Assembly: GCA_048267165.1 (NCBI GenBank)
Contig: JBLWYD010000014.1
Location: 11,686-75,685 of the forward strand
Length of the DNA stretch: 64,000 bases
From: PGYR01 sp048267165
GTDB lineage: Bacteria > Bacteroidota > Ignavibacteria > Kapaibacteriales > UBA2268
Direction of reading: 5' to 3'
The notes beneath the pieces were generated by a model. It made no database searches and was not told the origin of the DNA. It worked only from the letters and a program-made list of their open reading frames with translations. A program made the translations under genes and the position numbers. Positions 1 to 9,758 of the stretch are shown here, piece after piece (positions within the stretch are counted from its first letter, which is position 1; the number at the start of each line of letters is the position of its first letter).

Positions 1-1067
1 ATCTTGGCGAAAATTCATTTAAAGTATCAAGAATGCCATCTGTACAAACTAGCCGTCAATCTATGAGGCAATACAGCAAACGTGAGAGAATAGATTACAA
101 GCAATATTTGCAATTGAAAAAAAGTATTGGTGATATGGCCTATGTTAGTATTGAATCCAGTCAAGGGGCAATGATGGTCAAATATTTAGAATTTCAGACA
201 GACCCTGATGTTACATTACAAGGCACAAATGAAGTATATTTCAATATAAATGATAGAGATGTTCCACTCGGAAGAGCTATAACTGAAGCAGATGTTGAGT
301 TTGATAGAAATGTTGCTGTAATTGGAAATGATGTAAAAAAGAAACTTTTTAAAACTTCGAACCCAATAGGCAAGGAAATAAAGATTGGTAATCAAAGGTT
401 TGAAGTCATAGGTTTACTAGATGAGAAAGGAGCAATATTAGGTCAGAGTCAAGATAATCAGGTCATTATTCCAATTAGTAAGTTTAATAAATACTATAGT
501 AATTGGTGGGAATCACTTGATGTAAAAATAAAAGCTTATAATAAAGAATCATTCGCATATGTTTTAGATGAAACTATTGGCGCTCTTAGAACATTGAGAG
601 GTGATAAGCCATGGGATGAGAATAGTTTTGAAATTGAAACAAATGAATCTATTACTCAACAATTTTCTGGTTTAACTGGCTATTTATCATATTTCGGATT
701 ATTAGCTGGATTCTTTGCTTTAGCAGCAGCTGGTGTAGGTATTACGAATATAATGCTGGTTGCAATCAAAGAAAGGACTAGAGAAATTGGCTTAAGAAAA
801 GCTTTAGGAGCAAGAAGATTTTGGATAACAATGCAATTTCTAGTAGAGACAATGACCATTACACTTATTGGTGGTTTGATTGGAATAATTATGGGGTATC
901 TTTTATCTACAATATTAGGACTAGCATTAGGATTAACAGTAACTGTACCAATAGATTGGATTGTTATAAGCTTGACAGTAACTACTTTATTAGGACTTAT
1001 TTCTGGGTTATATCCAGCATACAAAGCAGCCGGATTAGACCCAATTGAAGCACTTAGATACGAATAA
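1..1067 (+). CDS. MacB/FtsX-type ABC transporter permease (5' partial)
   Basis: The reading frame is already open at base 3 (LGENSFKVSRMPSVQ...), so the gene starts outside the window and the ATG at 33 is internal. About 355 residues remain. The N-terminal part is an extracytoplasmic MacB-like periplasmic core domain. The C-terminal half has the FtsX permease layout: a membrane segment, the conserved cytoplasmic stretch ITNIMLVAIKERTREIGLRK followed by ALGA, then two more membrane segments, ending in LYPAYKAAGLDPIEALRYE. In MacB-type systems this subunit pairs with an ATPase and moves lipoproteins, peptides or drugs by mechanotransmission; the ATPase would lie upstream, outside view. The substrate cannot be told. 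Its stop codon directly abuts the stop of the convergent uracil-DNA glycosylase gene, with no terminator between them. Confidence 0.9.
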   Translation, partial: LGENSFKVSRMPSVQTSRQSMRQYSKRERIDYKQYLQLKKSIGDMAYVSIESSQGAMMVKYLEFQTDPDVTLQGTNEVYFNINDRDVPLGRAITEADVEFDRNVAVIGNDVKKKLFKTSNPIGKEIKIGNQRFEVIGLLDEKGAILGQSQDNQVIIPISKFNKYYSNWWESLDVKIKAYNKESFAYVLDETIGALRTLRGDKPWDENSFEIETNESITQQFSGLTGYLSYFGLLAGFFALAAAGVGITNIMLVAIKERTREIGLRKALGARRFWITMQFLVETMTITLIGGLIGIIMGYLLSTILGLALGLTVTVPIDWIVISLTVTTLLGLISGLYPAYKAAGLDPIEALRYE

Positions 1068-1895
1068 TTATTCTGAAAGTAGCTCTTTCAATTTTTTCAT
1101 ATCCTCCCATACAGGTCTTTTAAGATTGGGGTTTCTTAAAAGTGCAGATGGATGATAAGTTATCATTAACTTTTTACCTCTGTAATCCATTACCTCACCT
1201 CTGATATCTTTCATTACACATTTTTCTTTGAGTAATGTATCTGCAGCGGTTAAGCCAAGTGCTAAAATGTATTTAGGATTTAAAAGTTCAATCTGTTTGT
1301 GCAAATAAACTTCGCAAGTATCAACCTCAGAGGTAGTTGGTCTTCTGTTATTAGGAGGCCGACATTTGAGAATATTTGCTATAAAAACATCATCTCTTGA
1401 TAATTGTATAGATTCCAAAATACTAGTGAGTAATTTGCCGGACCTTCCCACAAATGGCTCACCTTGCTGGTCTTCATCCCTTCCAGGTGCTTCACCAATT
1501 ATTAATAAATCTGCATTGGGATCACCAGAACCAAATACGAATTTATTTCGAGTAGCGCCCAATTCGCATCGCATACAATCATGTATATCGTTGTATAAAA
1601 CCTCCAATGAAGCTGCTTTCTGCCAGTCCTTACTTACAGAATTCTCATTAGTCTTTATTTTAGTATTAATGACTATTGGCTCTTCCTTTACTTTTTGAAT
1701 CTTTTCGATTTTAGTTTCTGCTTTATTAGCACTTTCTATTGCTTCAATTTTAGGTGATTGTTTCTTAGCCATATTCTCCCTTATTGCATCCTTATCTATT
1801 TTAAATTCAATACCATCACCTTCAAAAAATATATTACTCCCAAATACTTTCTGACTTTCCAAATAGTTCAATATATCTATTTTCAGATTACTCAA
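1068..1895 (-). CDS. Family 4 uracil-DNA glycosylase
   Basis: Removes uracil from DNA to start base-excision repair. The catalytic domain occupies roughly residues 95-275 and has the family 4 hallmarks: an iron-sulfur Cys pair in MRCELGATRNKFVFG, the active-site motif LLIIGEAPGRDEDQQGEPFV, a third Cys in ILKCRPPNNRRP, and the C-terminal motif MITYHPSALLRNP. The first ~95 residues are a Lys/Glu-rich extension of low complexity, common in this family in Bacteroidota. The start overlaps the end of the upstream ammonia-lyase gene by 8 bases, so the two are translated from one mRNA. The family is clear. I give no symbol because naming varies. Confidence 0.9.
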   Translation of the reverse strand: MSNLKIDILNYLESQKVFGSNIFFEGDGIEFKIDKDAIRENMAKKQSPKIEAIESANKAETKIEKIQKVKEEPIVINTKIKTNENSVSKDWQKAASLEVLYNDIHDCMRCELGATRNKFVFGSGDPNADLLIIGEAPGRDEDQQGEPFVGRSGKLLTSILESIQLSRDDVFIANILKCRPPNNRRPTTSEVDTCEVYLHKQIELLNPKYILALGLTAADTLLKEKCVMKDIRGEVMDYRGKKLMITYHPSALLRNPNLKRPVWEDMKKLKELLSE

Positions 1896-3423
1896 TGTCC
1901 AAATCGCCTACAATTGCTTCAACTGCTTCTAATATTTCATTTGATCTTACTAAGTCTGTAATTGTATTATGATCATTATACAATGGTCTATCTTCATCCA
2001 AGTACTCAATATGTTTTCTAATAACTTCAAAAGCTTTAGTAACACCATCACCATATTTGAAATCTCTGAAATCTAAGGCTTGAGCAGCTGCAAAAAATTC
2101 TATTCCAATTATACTATGAGCATTTTCTAATATTTGTTTGTTTTTTAATGCTGTATTCATACCCATTGAAACAAAATCTTCTTGGTCAGCAGCAGCTGGT
2201 ATAGATTGTACAGAAGCAGGAGCAGAAAGCATTCTCTGTTCTACTATTAACGTATCAGCCGTATATTGACTGAGCATTAATCCACTGTAAAGACCAGCTT
2301 TATCAGTTAAGAAGCTCGGTAATCCTTGACTTAGAGCAGGGTTCAATAATCTATTAAGTCTTCTTTCAGAAAGTACTGAGACCATAGTGATAGCAGCACC
2401 TGCTGAGTCCATTGGTAATGAAACTGGTGAACCTTGGAAGTTGGCACCTGATAAAACTTCATTATCATCTGGGAAGAATATTGGGTTGTCTCCAACTCCG
2501 TTTAACTCTATCTCAACTTGTTCTTGTGCCCATCTAATTGCATCTCTAGCAGCACCTATTACTTGTGGACTTGAACGCATAGAATATGCATCTTGCACTT
2601 TTGTTTTTATTTTACCTGTTATGAGGTCACTTCCTTCTAGACATTTTCTAATTGAAATTGCACTTTTAACAGCACCTTGGAAACCTCGTACTTCGTGTAA
2701 TTTTTTACTATATGGTTTCATATTTGCCATTAATGCTTCTAGAGACATCGCAGCGGCAATTTCTGAATGTTTAATTAGCTTTTTGAAGTCATATAAATGT
2801 ATAGCACTCATTGCAGTCAATAGATTTGAACCGTTAATGAAAGCTAATCCGTCTCTAGCCTTTAATCCAGGAATAGGAATACCTGCTCTTTCGAATGCCT
2901 CTTTACCTGGTAATAATTCACCTTGATAATAAGCCTGACCTTCACCTAACATAAGCAATGCAGCTTGTGCCATTGGTGCCAAATCACCACTAGCTCCTAC
3001 TGAACCTTTCTGACAAACGAAAGGTGTAACACCCTTATTTAGCATATCAACGATTGTTTGAGTTATTTCTAATCTACATCCACTGTTACCGTTAGAATGA
3101 ACGTTTATACGCCCTGCCAAAGCACCTCGAACATACTCGATTGGAGCAGGAGCACCAATGCCAGCTGAATGATTATATATAAGATTCTTCTGAAATTGCT
3201 CTAGTTGTTCATCACTTAGTACAATTTCCGAAAATTCACCAATACCAGTATTTACGCCATACATTACAACATTGGCTTCAATCTTAGATTCTAGAAAAAG
3301 GCAGCATTTTTTAATTTTTTCTACACTTTCATCTGCAATTTTAACTTTTGCATTATTTCTTGCAATATCTACAATTACATCAATTGTTAGATTATTCCCA
3401 TTCAACTCATATACTTTTGACAT
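1888..3423 (-). CDS. hutH: Histidine/aromatic amino acid ammonia-lyase (HAL/PAL family)
   Basis: A 511-residue lyase that eliminates ammonia from an amino acid using an MIO cofactor made by cyclisation of Ala-Ser-Gly. That triad is at about residues 144-146 in GSVGASGDLAPMAQ. The catalytic tyrosine motif MYGVNTGIG lies near residue 54, and the substrate-selecting region reads IYNHSAG; a histidine there favours histidine as substrate (product urocanate). Homologues acting on tyrosine or as aminomutases look very similar, so the substrate is inferred. No hutU, hutI or hutG lies nearby; neighbours are a cell-wall amidase 11 bases upstream and a uracil-DNA glycosylase overlapping downstream. Length is normal for the family. 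The symbol is tentative. Confidence 0.8.
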   Translation of the reverse strand: MSKVYELNGNNLTIDVIVDIARNNAKVKIADESVEKIKKCCLFLESKIEANVVMYGVNTGIGEFSEIVLSDEQLEQFQKNLIYNHSAGIGAPAPIEYVRGALAGRINVHSNGNSGCRLEITQTIVDMLNKGVTPFVCQKGSVGASGDLAPMAQAALLMLGEGQAYYQGELLPGKEAFERAGIPIPGLKARDGLAFINGSNLLTAMSAIHLYDFKKLIKHSEIAAAMSLEALMANMKPYSKKLHEVRGFQGAVKSAISIRKCLEGSDLITGKIKTKVQDAYSMRSSPQVIGAARDAIRWAQEQVEIELNGVGDNPIFFPDDNEVLSGANFQGSPVSLPMDSAGAAITMVSVLSERRLNRLLNPALSQGLPSFLTDKAGLYSGLMLSQYTADTLIVEQRMLSAPASVQSIPAAADQEDFVSMGMNTALKNKQILENAHSIIGIEFFAAAQALDFRDFKYGDGVTKAFEVIRKHIEYLDEDRPLYNDHNTITDLVRSNEILEAVEAIVGDLDIE

Positions 3424-3434
3424 ATTTACCTCTT

Positions 3435-4637
3435 TTATTCTGCTAATTTAAGAAAACCATCAGTTAACCAATTAGCTATAGCTTGTCTATTATTTTTTTC
3501 AACTAATCTTATTTGATCTTGTTCGTTTTGAATATTACCTAACTCAATGTACACAGTCACAGGTACAGTGTTTCTAAGCATATATAAACCCCTAGCAGTT
3601 ACAGAGCCATTATAACCTCTACCCGGTTGTGCAGCCCTATATTTTTCTTCAATCGTTTCCAATAGTGTGCTAGCTATTACTTTCCCTCTTTCTGAATTCT
3701 GATTGTGATAGAAGAATATATCAATTCTACTATTTTTGTTTTCTCTACTATCCACATGAATTGGAACTACAATATGTTCTTTAGCACTATTCTGATTTTT
3801 ATAATACTCATTATTAATAACTTCAACTCTTTTTCTCAACCGAGCTAGTTGATTTCTAGGTATCTCCTGATTCCCATAATAAACTTCATCAGAACTATTA
3901 TTGAGATATACATCATCCCTGATACCATCTTCTTTATCTTGGACAATAATCTTTACAGTTGCACCATGTTCCATCAGATTCTTAGCTAATCTAAGAATAA
4001 TATCGTAAGCATATTCATCTTCATGAAGTTCATTTCCATATCTTCTTCCAACTGCACCAGGGTCAGGTCCACCGTGACCTCCAACTAGATAGTAGATATT
4101 GTCTTTTAATTTGTGACTAATCTCCTTTACTTCTTTATACCTTTCACCAAATAGTGGTTCGATATAAGTTTGTAACCCAGATTTCTTAGTTTTAGTTATG
4201 GTACTATTATTACTGACAATATTCTCACCTTCCTTCAGATAGAATGTAATCTCAGGAACCCATAACTCTTTATCAATACGATAATTATTACTTTTAATTC
4301 CTTTAGAAAAAAGCAAGTCATTATAGTCTTGAATAGTAACAGCATACTCATAGTCTGAATTTCCTATACTTGAACGTATTGACTTCCCATTATAAGCATG
4401 TAAACGTATAGGTAATTTATACTTTACACCTAAATATAATGAGTTACTTGACCCAAGCTTAGATTGATTCAAACTATTAAATACAGATAAATTTTGTTCA
4501 GTATAGTCTAATCTATAACGTTGAAATATTGTCTTCAAACCGTCACCATTTTGAGGAAGTATTTCAAGATACTCTGTACTCAGCATAGGTAAGAAGTTTA
4601 TGAATATTACAACTAATACAATTCTAAATATTTTCAT
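3435..4637 (-). CDS. N-acetylmuramoyl-L-alanine amidase (Amidase_3) with LysM-like N-terminus
   Basis: A 400-residue exported cell-wall hydrolase that cleaves the amide bond between MurNAc and the stem peptide. Residues 1-20 look like a signal peptide. Residues ~30-78 (GDGLKTIFQRYRL ... LGVKYKLPI) resemble a LysM peptidoglycan-binding module. The zinc amidase domain starts near residue 180: first zinc His in LVGGHGGPDPGAVG (H188), a Glu in NELHEDEYAYD, second His in VPIHVDSRE, and the catalytic Glu in VYIELGNIQN near the C-terminus. It is the first gene of a minus-strand operon with the ammonia-lyase (11-base gap) and uracil-DNA glycosylase. It probably acts in the periplasm in cell separation or wall turnover. 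Confidence 0.88.
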   Translation of the reverse strand: MKIFRIVLVVIFINFLPMLSTEYLEILPQNGDGLKTIFQRYRLDYTEQNLSVFNSLNQSKLGSSNSLYLGVKYKLPIRLHAYNGKSIRSSIGNSDYEYAVTIQDYNDLLFSKGIKSNNYRIDKELWVPEITFYLKEGENIVSNNSTITKTKKSGLQTYIEPLFGERYKEVKEISHKLKDNIYYLVGGHGGPDPGAVGRRYGNELHEDEYAYDIILRLAKNLMEHGATVKIIVQDKEDGIRDDVYLNNSSDEVYYGNQEIPRNQLARLRKRVEVINNEYYKNQNSAKEHIVVPIHVDSRENKNSRIDIFFYHNQNSERGKVIASTLLETIEEKYRAAQPGRGYNGSVTARGLYMLRNTVPVTVYIELGNIQNEQDQIRLVEKNNRQAIANWLTDGFLKLAE

Positions 4638-4832
4638 TAAATATGGTATTTTATTAACTACTAATTTAAAAAATCAATTAAGTATGAAAGAACAATAAGT
4701 TCTTATTTTTCCAATTGTTGATAATTAATACCTTTTCAATTAATAAGTTGTCAATAAATTGCTCTAAATCATTAAAAAATATTATTTTGTGTCTTCAAAA
4801 ATGTCAAATAAGTAAAATAAAGAATTATCATA

Positions 4833-6239
4833 ATGGATTTGTTAGAAAAAATTATATCGCTCTCTAAAAGAAAAGGATTTGTATTTCAGTCATCGGAAAT
4901 TTACGGTGGATTAAATGGTTGCTGGGACTTTGGACCATTAGGTGTAGAACTACTAAAAAACATCAAGGATGAATGGTGGAAAGCAATGACTTACAGAGAA
5001 AATATTGAGGGATTAGATGCTGCAATATTAATGCATCCTCGTACGTGGGACGCATCAGGTCACACAGTCCAATTCTCTGACCCAATGATAGATAATAAAA
5101 CTACTAAGAAAAGATTTAGAGCAGACAACCTTATAGAAGAAGAAATCCAAAAACTTCTAAAAAAAGGTAAAACAGATAAGGCTGAAGAACTTGAGAAGAA
5201 ATTAGAAACCGCTCAGAGTAATGAAGATTACTATAATATAATAATTGAAGCTGATATACACGATAATGGCAGTAGAGAGTGGACTGATGTTAAGAATTTT
5301 AATTTAATGTTCAAGACTTTTGTGGGACCTGTTGAAGATACATCTAATACTGTTTTCTTAAGACCAGAGACCGCTCAAGGTATATTTGTGAATTTTAAAA
5401 ACGTAATGGAATCAGGAAGACAAAAAGTTCCATTTGGTATAGCACAAATAGGTAAGGCCTTCAGAAATGAGATAAATACTAAAAATTTCTTGTTCAGAAC
5501 TCGTGAATTCGAACAAATGGAAATGCAATATTTTGTAAAACCAGGTACTGAAAAAGAAAGTTTTGAAGAATGGCAAAAAGATAGATGGGATTGGTACGTT
5601 AACTTAGGAATGAAAGAAGAAAACCTTCGATGGCATAACCACGAAAAGCTAGCACACTACGCTAACTTTGCGTCTGATATTGAATTCAAATTTCCATTTG
5701 GATTTGGTGAAATGGAAGGTGTTCACTCACGTACTGATTTCGACTTACTTAGGCATCAAGAGTATTCTGGTAAAAAATTAGAATACGTAGATACTGTTAA
5801 TGGTGATAGATTTGTTCCATATGTTATTGAAACTTCAGGAGGAGTATCTCGTTCATTTATGGCTTTCTTATGTAATGCTTACGAAGAAGAAGTAATAAAA
5901 GATGGCGAAAAGGAAGATACTAGAACAGTTTTAAGATTCCATAAAAAATTGGCTCCTATCAAAGCAGCAGTATTCCCTTTGGTTAAAAAAGATGGAATGC
6001 CAGAAGTTGCTAAAGAGATTTACAATGAAATACAGACTACATTCAAAGCTCAATATGATGAAGCTGGTGCTGTTGGTAGAAGATACAGAAGACAAGATGA
6101 AATTGGAACACCTTATTGTATTACAGTAGATGGACAATCAGTTGAAGATGGAACTGTTACGATTAGAGATAGAGATACTATGGAACAAATCAGAATTCAC
6201 AAAAGTGAAGTCCTATCATATTTAAAAAGCAATATATAA
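4833..6239 (+). CDS. glyS: Glycyl-tRNA synthetase, alpha2 type
   Basis: Charges tRNA-Gly with glycine. The 468-residue length and sequence fit the single-chain class II (homodimeric) enzyme, not the bacterial alpha2beta2 GlyQ/GlyS type. Visible landmarks are the N-terminal GFVFQSSEIYGGLNGCWDFG, the class II motif 2 region (IAQIGKAFRNEI ... FRTREFEQMEMQYF), a motif 3 region around VIETSGGVSRSFMAFL, and a C-terminal anticodon-binding domain beginning near LAPIKAAVFPLVKKD. The ATG at 4833 follows a 195-base intergenic region shared with the divergent amidase operon; I saw no T-box leader there. The stop codon directly abuts the TTG start of the S41 protease. Confidence 0.95.
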   Translation: MDLLEKIISLSKRKGFVFQSSEIYGGLNGCWDFGPLGVELLKNIKDEWWKAMTYRENIEGLDAAILMHPRTWDASGHTVQFSDPMIDNKTTKKRFRADNLIEEEIQKLLKKGKTDKAEELEKKLETAQSNEDYYNIIIEADIHDNGSREWTDVKNFNLMFKTFVGPVEDTSNTVFLRPETAQGIFVNFKNVMESGRQKVPFGIAQIGKAFRNEINTKNFLFRTREFEQMEMQYFVKPGTEKESFEEWQKDRWDWYVNLGMKEENLRWHNHEKLAHYANFASDIEFKFPFGFGEMEGVHSRTDFDLLRHQEYSGKKLEYVDTVNGDRFVPYVIETSGGVSRSFMAFLCNAYEEEVIKDGEKEDTRTVLRFHKKLAPIKAAVFPLVKKDGMPEVAKEIYNEIQTTFKAQYDEAGAVGRRYRRQDEIGTPYCITVDGQSVEDGTVTIRDRDTMEQIRIHKSEVLSYLKSNI

Positions 6240-7877
6240 TTGAAATTATCTAAATACATAATCTTATTTTTACTTCCTTTGACTTTAATTAGTGCGAAGA
6301 AGGATGATAAGTATTTTGATTTATATAACTCGCTTAATACTTTTGGTCGTGCTTACGAACAACTTAATAGTGGATATGTCAGTGATGTAAACCCGAATGA
6401 GCTGATAAAGCAATCAATAAAAGGAATGGTTTCAGAATTAGACCCATATACACGCTATGAAGAAAACGAGGGGGAAGCCCAATCTGACTATCTTTCTACA
6501 GGGTATTATATTGGTTTCGGCTTTACAGTTGATAAGATAAATTCAAAAAATACAATAGTAAAAGTAATAGAAGGCTATCCTGCCGATAAAGCTGGTATAA
6601 GAATAGGCGATGAACTAATCTCAATTGATAGTATCTACGTAGGTAAATTAAATCAGGATTCACTTCGTACAATTCTAGTCGGTAAATCAGGTACTAAGGC
6701 ATTATTCAGATATTACAGACTAGGTAACAAAGATACTAACCAAGTCGAAATTACTAGGACTGAAGTTGTCGTAAAAGACGTTCCATTCCAAAGAATTATA
6801 AAAGATTCGATAGCTTATATTAAGTTAGATCAATTCTCAGTTAAAGCAGATTTTGCTTTCAGAAAAGCTTTACGAGAGCTGGAGTATGAAGGTAAGTTCA
6901 ACTCATTAATTATAGATTTACGTGATAATCCAGGTGGGGTAATGCAAGCCTCATTAAGGATACTTGAGTTATTTGTTCCTGAAAATACCTTGCTATTGAC
7001 AACAAGAGGGAAACTAAAAGAAAATTCACAGGACTATTATTCTCGAACTTCTCCATTATATCCTGATTTGAAAGTTGCTGTCCTGATAAATGAAAATAGT
7101 GCATCAGCAAGTGAAATTGTTGCAGGAGCATTCCAAGATACAGATAGGGGAGTAGTAGTAGGAAGGAAGTCATTTGGAAAAGGTTTGGTTCAACAAACTC
7201 TCCCTCTTGATGAAAATTCAAAATTAAGAATGACAATTGCCAAGTATTATACTCCATCTGGTCGTTGTATTCAGAAATTAGATTATAATATTGAAAAGAA
7301 TCAGTACGATTTAACAACTTCTACATTATTCAAAACAAAGAACGGAAGAACTGTTAATAAAGAAGATGGCATCAGTCCTGATAAAAATGTAAAAAAGAAA
7401 GATTACCCCGAAATCATTAATAATTTGATAAAGAGTGATATCATCTTTAATTTTGCAGTTGAGCATACTGCCAAATATGAAAAAACTATAGAAGAATACA
7501 AGTTTAAGGCAGATGAGTTTAGTACTTTTTTAAAATTCTTAGATCAAGAGAAAAGATATTATAAATTTGATGAATTGAAACCAATAGAGGATTTATCAAA
7601 TAGAAAATATAAAGATGTTATTTCGTCGCAGACACAAGATAATATAACAGTATTAGAAATTTCATTAAAATCAGATATTAAAAAAAGTATAATAGACAAT
7701 AAAGATCAAATAACTGATTTGATAAATGAAATGTCAACTTATATACTAAAAGGAAGAGAGTTTTCCTTTTTTGAGAGTATAGATACTGATGAATATGTAT
7801 TAGAAGCTATTAATTCATTATCAGATAAATATGAAAACATATTGAATGCTAATGTCTTAATCAAAATAGAAAACTAA
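6240..7877 (+). CDS. C-terminal processing peptidase (S41 family) with PDZ domain
   Basis: A 545-residue periplasmic serine protease of the CtpA/Prc family, which trims or degrades exported proteins. Residues 1-19 form a signal peptide. A PDZ domain spans about residues 90-165. The S41 catalytic core follows, with IIDLRDNPGGVMQ, the nucleophile region NENSASASEIVAGAFQD (Ser ~289) and the general base Lys ~314 in SFGKGLVQ; the 25-residue spacing matches Prc. The last ~150 residues form a less conserved C-terminal domain. The start is a TTG right after the glyS stop, supported by the signal peptide that follows it. A short inverted repeat with a run of A lies just past the stop. Confidence 0.92.
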   Translation: MKLSKYIILFLLPLTLISAKKDDKYFDLYNSLNTFGRAYEQLNSGYVSDVNPNELIKQSIKGMVSELDPYTRYEENEGEAQSDYLSTGYYIGFGFTVDKINSKNTIVKVIEGYPADKAGIRIGDELISIDSIYVGKLNQDSLRTILVGKSGTKALFRYYRLGNKDTNQVEITRTEVVVKDVPFQRIIKDSIAYIKLDQFSVKADFAFRKALRELEYEGKFNSLIIDLRDNPGGVMQASLRILELFVPENTLLLTTRGKLKENSQDYYSRTSPLYPDLKVAVLINENSASASEIVAGAFQDTDRGVVVGRKSFGKGLVQQTLPLDENSKLRMTIAKYYTPSGRCIQKLDYNIEKNQYDLTTSTLFKTKNGRTVNKEDGISPDKNVKKKDYPEIINNLIKSDIIFNFAVEHTAKYEKTIEEYKFKADEFSTFLKFLDQEKRYYKFDELKPIEDLSNRKYKDVISSQTQDNITVLEISLKSDIKKSIIDNKDQITDLINEMSTYILKGREFSFFESIDTDEYVLEAINSLSDKYENILNANVLIKIEN

Positions 7878-7890
7878 TCTTTAAGATTAG
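7874..7890. repeat. Short inverted repeat before rpoD
   Basis: CTAATCTTTAAGATTAG: 8-base arms around a single central base, overlapping the end of the S41 protease gene and followed on the plus strand by eight A. It lacks the T tract of a plus-strand terminator. It could be an operator or a weak structure; function unknown. Confidence 0.3.
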
Positions 7891-7931
7891 AAAAAAAATA
7901 GAAAACAATTTAATTACTTAATTGAAGTAGT

Positions 7932-8795
7932 ATGAGAATAACCAAACAATATACGAATCGTGAATCCCAATCACTTGATAAATACCTTCAAGAGATTGGT
8001 AAAGTCGATTTGATTACAGCAGAAGAAGAAATAGAATTAGCACAACTTATTAAAAAAGGAGGCGTACCTGGTATGCGTGCTTTGGAAAAAATGGTTAAAG
8101 CTAATCTTCGTTTCGTAGTTTCTGTAGCAAAACAATATCAAAATCAAGGTTTATCTTTAGGTGACTTGATAAATGAAGGTAACTTAGGTCTAATAAAAGC
8201 GGCTAAGAGATTTGATGAAACTCGTGGATTCAAATTTATTTCTTATGCTGTTTGGTGGATTAGACAATCTATACTTCAAGCTTTAGCTGAGCAATCTAGA
8301 ATCGTAAGATTACCTCTCAATAGAGTAGGTGCTTTGAATAAAATTGGGAAAAAATTCTCTGAGCTAGAACAAGAATTTGAAAGAGAGCCAACTGCAACTG
8401 AATTAGCAGATGAACTTGAAATGAGTATATCTGAGATTACTGAAACTATTAAAATTTCTGGTAGACACTTATCTGTTGATGCTCCATTTGTTCAAGGTGA
8501 AGACAATAGTTTATTGGATGTACTTCCTAACGAACAACAACCACCACCAGATACTGATTTGATGCAAGAATCACTAAGAACTGAAGTAAAACAAGTTCTT
8601 ACTACTCTTTCTGAAAGAGAAGCTGAAGTAATAAAGCTTTATTTCGGCATAGATGGTAATAGTCTTACATTAGAAGAGATTGGTGAGAAATTTAATTTGA
8701 CAAGAGAAAGAGTCAGACAAATAAAAGAAAAAGCAATTCGAAGACTTAGACATCAGTCTAGATCAAAATCACTAAGGGCATTTTTAGGCCAGTAG
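7932..8795 (+). CDS. rpoD: Primary RNA polymerase sigma factor (short Bacteroidota-type RpoD/SigA)
   Basis: A 287-residue sigma-70 protein that directs RNA polymerase to housekeeping promoters. It opens with MRITKQYTNRESQSLDKYLQ, the start typical of Bacteroidota primary sigma factors, and lacks region 1.1 and the long non-conserved region of E. coli RpoD. Region 1.2 covers about residues 12-44 and region 2 about 55-130, including the -10 recognition helix SYAVWWIRQSILQALAEQSR. Region 3 follows, and the region 4 helix-turn-helix LTLEEIGEKFNLTRERVRQI lies near the C-terminus. Several upstream regions in this window carry TAnnTTTG motifs, the -7 element expected for this sigma type. lipA follows 18 bases downstream. 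Confidence 0.95.
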   Translation: MRITKQYTNRESQSLDKYLQEIGKVDLITAEEEIELAQLIKKGGVPGMRALEKMVKANLRFVVSVAKQYQNQGLSLGDLINEGNLGLIKAAKRFDETRGFKFISYAVWWIRQSILQALAEQSRIVRLPLNRVGALNKIGKKFSELEQEFEREPTATELADELEMSISEITETIKISGRHLSVDAPFVQGEDNSLLDVLPNEQQPPPDTDLMQESLRTEVKQVLTTLSEREAEVIKLYFGIDGNSLTLEEIGEKFNLTRERVRQIKEKAIRRLRHQSRSKSLRAFLGQ

Positions 8796-8813
8796 AAAAT
8801 ATTTAGGATAGAT

Positions 8814-9758
8814 ATGCAGCAAATTGATATTCCGGTTTTAAAAAAACCGAAGTTAGAAGATAAAGTTAAAATTCCTCAGTTTAAGAATAATAATAGAAAT
8901 AACCCTGAGTTAAAAACAACTCGTGGTAAACGACCAGAATGGTTAAAAGTGCAAGCTCCTGGTGGAGATAGTTTCGCAAATATTAAAAAGATGATGAGAT
9001 CAAAATCACTTCATACTGTTTGCGAAGAAGCAAGATGTCCTAATATAGGGGAGTGCTGGGGTAGTGGTACTGCTACTTTTATGATACTTGGTGATACTTG
9101 TACTCGTGCTTGTAGTTTCTGCGCTATAAAAACTGGAAGACCTGGTACACTTAACTGGCAAGAACCAAATGATGTTGCTAGATCAGTTAAAGAAATGCAA
9201 TTAAAACATGCAGTTGTAACTTCTGTAAATAGAGATGAATTAAAAGACCAAGGCTCAACACTTTGGGCTAAAACAATTGAAAGAATTAAAGAAGAAAATC
9301 CTACTACAACTGTAGAAGTTCTTATCCCAGATTTCAAAGGGGATATGGAATGTTTGAAAAGGGTTACGGATGCTAAACCAGATGTACTAAATCACAATAT
9401 AGAAACTGTACCTCGTCTTTATAGAATAGTCAGACCTCAAGCTAGATACCAAAGATCACTTGACCTTCTTGAAGAAGCAAAGAGATTAGGTATGCGTACC
9501 AAAACAGGTATCATGGTTGGAATTGGTGAAACAGATGAAGAAATTTATGAATTGATGAAAGATTTGGTTAAAATCAAAGTTAATGTATTTACAATTGGTC
9601 AATACTTGCAACCTTCTGTAAAGCATTCTCCAGTTGATAGATTCGTTCATCCAGATACTTTCAAAAAATATAAGGAAGTAGGTGAAGAGATGGGTATTGA
9701 GTATGTAGAATCTGGTCCATTGGTTCGTTCTTCCTATCATTCTGAAAGACATGTCTAG
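8814..9758 (+). CDS. lipA: Lipoyl synthase
   Basis: Radical SAM enzyme that inserts two sulfur atoms into octanoyl groups on E2 or GcvH proteins to make lipoate. At 314 residues it has both iron-sulfur clusters: the auxiliary cluster cysteines in CEEARCPNIGEC (about 70, 75, 81) and the radical SAM CxxxCxxC in CTRACSFC (about 96, 100, 103). The C-terminal RSSYHSERHV carries the conserved RSSYH motif whose serine ligates the auxiliary cluster. lipB is not in the window. The product would be needed by the glycine cleavage system, whose GcvPB subunit is encoded at 31019. The end overlaps the start of the next gene by 8 bases. Confidence 0.96.
   Translation: MQQIDIPVLKKPKLEDKVKIPQFKNNNRNNPELKTTRGKRPEWLKVQAPGGDSFANIKKMMRSKSLHTVCEEARCPNIGECWGSGTATFMILGDTCTRACSFCAIKTGRPGTLNWQEPNDVARSVKEMQLKHAVVTSVNRDELKDQGSTLWAKTIERIKEENPTTTVEVLIPDFKGDMECLKRVTDAKPDVLNHNIETVPRLYRIVRPQARYQRSLDLLEEAKRLGMRTKTGIMVGIGETDEEIYELMKDLVKIKVNVFTIGQYLQPSVKHSPVDRFVHPDTFKKYKEVGEEMGIEYVESGPLVRSSYHSERHV

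Noticed and set aside
2387..2926. Plus-strand frame of 179 codons
   Set aside because: Antisense shadow of the ammonia-lyase gene, which has clear family motifs.
4638..4832. T-box or other leader before glyS
   Set aside because: No specifier hairpin or antiterminator motif could be recognised in the 195 bases.
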